NCBI GenBank assembly: GCA_012271225.1
Contig: JAAXGS010000064.1
Span: 1 to 13,386 of the forward strand
Direction: 5' to 3'
DNA: 13,386 bases
Source of the DNA: Dehalococcoidia bacterium
GTDB lineage: Bacteria > Chloroflexota > Dehalococcoidia > UBA6926
Below, piece after piece: positions 12,152 to 13,386 of this stretch. The position numbers were made by a program, and so were the translations under genes. The notes under the pieces were generated by a model. The model ran no database searches, was not told the origin of the DNA, and saw only the letters and a program-made list of their open reading frames with translations. The stretch's first letter is position 1; each line of letters begins with the position of its first letter.

Positions 12152-12157
12152 TATAGT
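12152..12157 (+). promoter_or_regulatory. -10 element of the cupredoxin lipoprotein gene
   Basis: TATAGT matches five of six consensus bases and lies 36 nt before ATG 12194. A TTGCCC at 12131-12136 is a weak -35 with a short 15-nt spacer. Confidence 0.45.
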
Positions 12158-12193
12158 GAGGGTAGGCGCAGCATGAGAAAGAGAGGATGAGAA

Positions 12194-12808
12194 ATGCGTA
12201 CAGCGCTCATCATGACGCTATGCTTGATTGTCGCTCTGACCGCGTTCGCCTGCGGGCCCGCTGAGGAGCCGACCTCAGGAGAGGGCGAGATGGCCGAGGA
12301 GCACTCCTCCGAAGAGCATGAGACGGCGGAGACCGAGTCATCCGGGAACGAGCATGAGGATCACGGGAGCATGACGATGTCCTCCTCAGGCTCCATGGGA
12401 GGAGAGCGCATCCATGTTTCCATGACGGATCAGGGTGAGATGTACACCATGGTTCCTGAAGCGCACAGCGTCCATGCGGGTCCGGTGACGTTTGTCGCGG
12501 AGAATGAGGGCCTGATTGAGCATGAGCTCATCGTGGTCAAGCTCCTGGATATGAACGTGGACCTCACGGCGCTCCACGTTGTTGACACGCAACTTGTGGA
12601 GGTTGAGAGCGGCGGCGTCACGTACATCGCCGATGCTGCGGGGCGCCATATCGGACAGGTCATCGCCGCCACCGGCCATGATGCCCACCTGACCGCCGGC
12701 CACACGGTTGAACTGAACGCCGATCTGACGGCGGGCCACTACCTGCTGGTCTGTAACATAGAAACGCACTACCAGCTTGGCATGTGGACCGAGTTCGAGG
12801 CCACGTAA
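12194..12808 (+). CDS. Cupredoxin-like lipoprotein with type-1 copper site
   Basis: A 204-residue exported lipoprotein. Residues 1-19 are a signal peptide with a hydrophobic core, ending in a lipobox-like AFAC with Cys20 as the anchor. Residues 21-70 are an acidic linker rich in His and Met (His37, 42, 54, 57; Met60, 62, 68). Residues 72-204 form a cupredoxin-like domain: His110 in GLIEHELIVVK, then Cys187, His192 and Met197 in LVCNIETHYQLGM. That is the complete His-Cys-His-Met ligand set in normal order and spacing. The gap between the first His and Cys (77 residues) is longer than in plastocyanin, so an extra loop is present. It likely carries electrons or handles copper on the outer face of the membrane. 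GAGAGGATGAG before ATG 12194 supports the start. The gene ends convergently with the 16S rRNA. Confidence 0.85.
   Translation: MRTALIMTLCLIVALTAFACGPAEEPTSGEGEMAEEHSSEEHETAETESSGNEHEDHGSMTMSSSGSMGGERIHVSMTDQGEMYTMVPEAHSVHAGPVTFVAENEGLIEHELIVVKLLDMNVDLTALHVVDTQLVEVESGGVTYIADAAGRHIGQVIAATGHDAHLTAGHTVELNADLTAGHYLLVCNIETHYQLGMWTEFEAT

Positions 12809-13386
<578 letters not shown>

Overview
The window comes from a G+C-rich bacterium. The 3' end of a 16S rRNA gene lies on the minus strand at the right edge. Its last helices and the GGATCACCTCCTTTCT-type end resemble Chloroflexota, probably Dehalococcoidia or SAR202-like. That placement is from memory of 16S ends, not a search. Two other points fit: the 16S has no 23S or tRNA behind it for about 430 bp before an unrelated gene, and there are tandem flavin monooxygenase and acyl-CoA genes.

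Left part (1-2704): the tail of an unidentified gene, an enoyl-CoA hydratase/isomerase-family gene, and an AMP-forming acyl-CoA synthetase with its own sigma70-like promoter. A perfect bidirectional terminator closes this block. Together they suggest activation and beta-oxidation-like handling of an organic acid. Next come a minus-strand PaREP1/HEPN-like gene (2719-3096) and a 648-residue coiled-coil protein of unknown function (3347-5293), whose centre is a 42-bp tandem repeat.

Middle (5445-7962): two tandem nitronate monooxygenase-family paralogues. The last 41 bp of the second are duplicated just past its stop codon.

Accessory part (8094-10523): a divergent pair, namely a DUF4258-like small protein (minus) and an XRE-HTH/NYN-nuclease fusion (plus). 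They share a 172-bp promoter region with repeated GGATAC elements. G+C is close to 50% in spot counts, against about 70-80% in the metabolic genes. Then follow two tandem clan-AA retropepsin-like genes (minus), a recent duplication whose amino-acid changes cluster in one internal segment. Several minus-strand genes have TATACT exactly 6-7 nt before an ATG with no Shine-Dalgarno, which suggests leaderless mRNAs.

Right part (10524-13386): an acidic repeat-bearing protein with a conserved-looking C-terminus, a small winged-helix-like protein with an uncertain start and a strong leader hairpin, a cupredoxin-like lipoprotein with a complete type-1 copper ligand set, and the 16S rRNA end.

The best candidate for an undescribed system is the HTH-NYN/DUF4258 divergent module. 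The tandem retropepsins and the coiled-coil protein come next.
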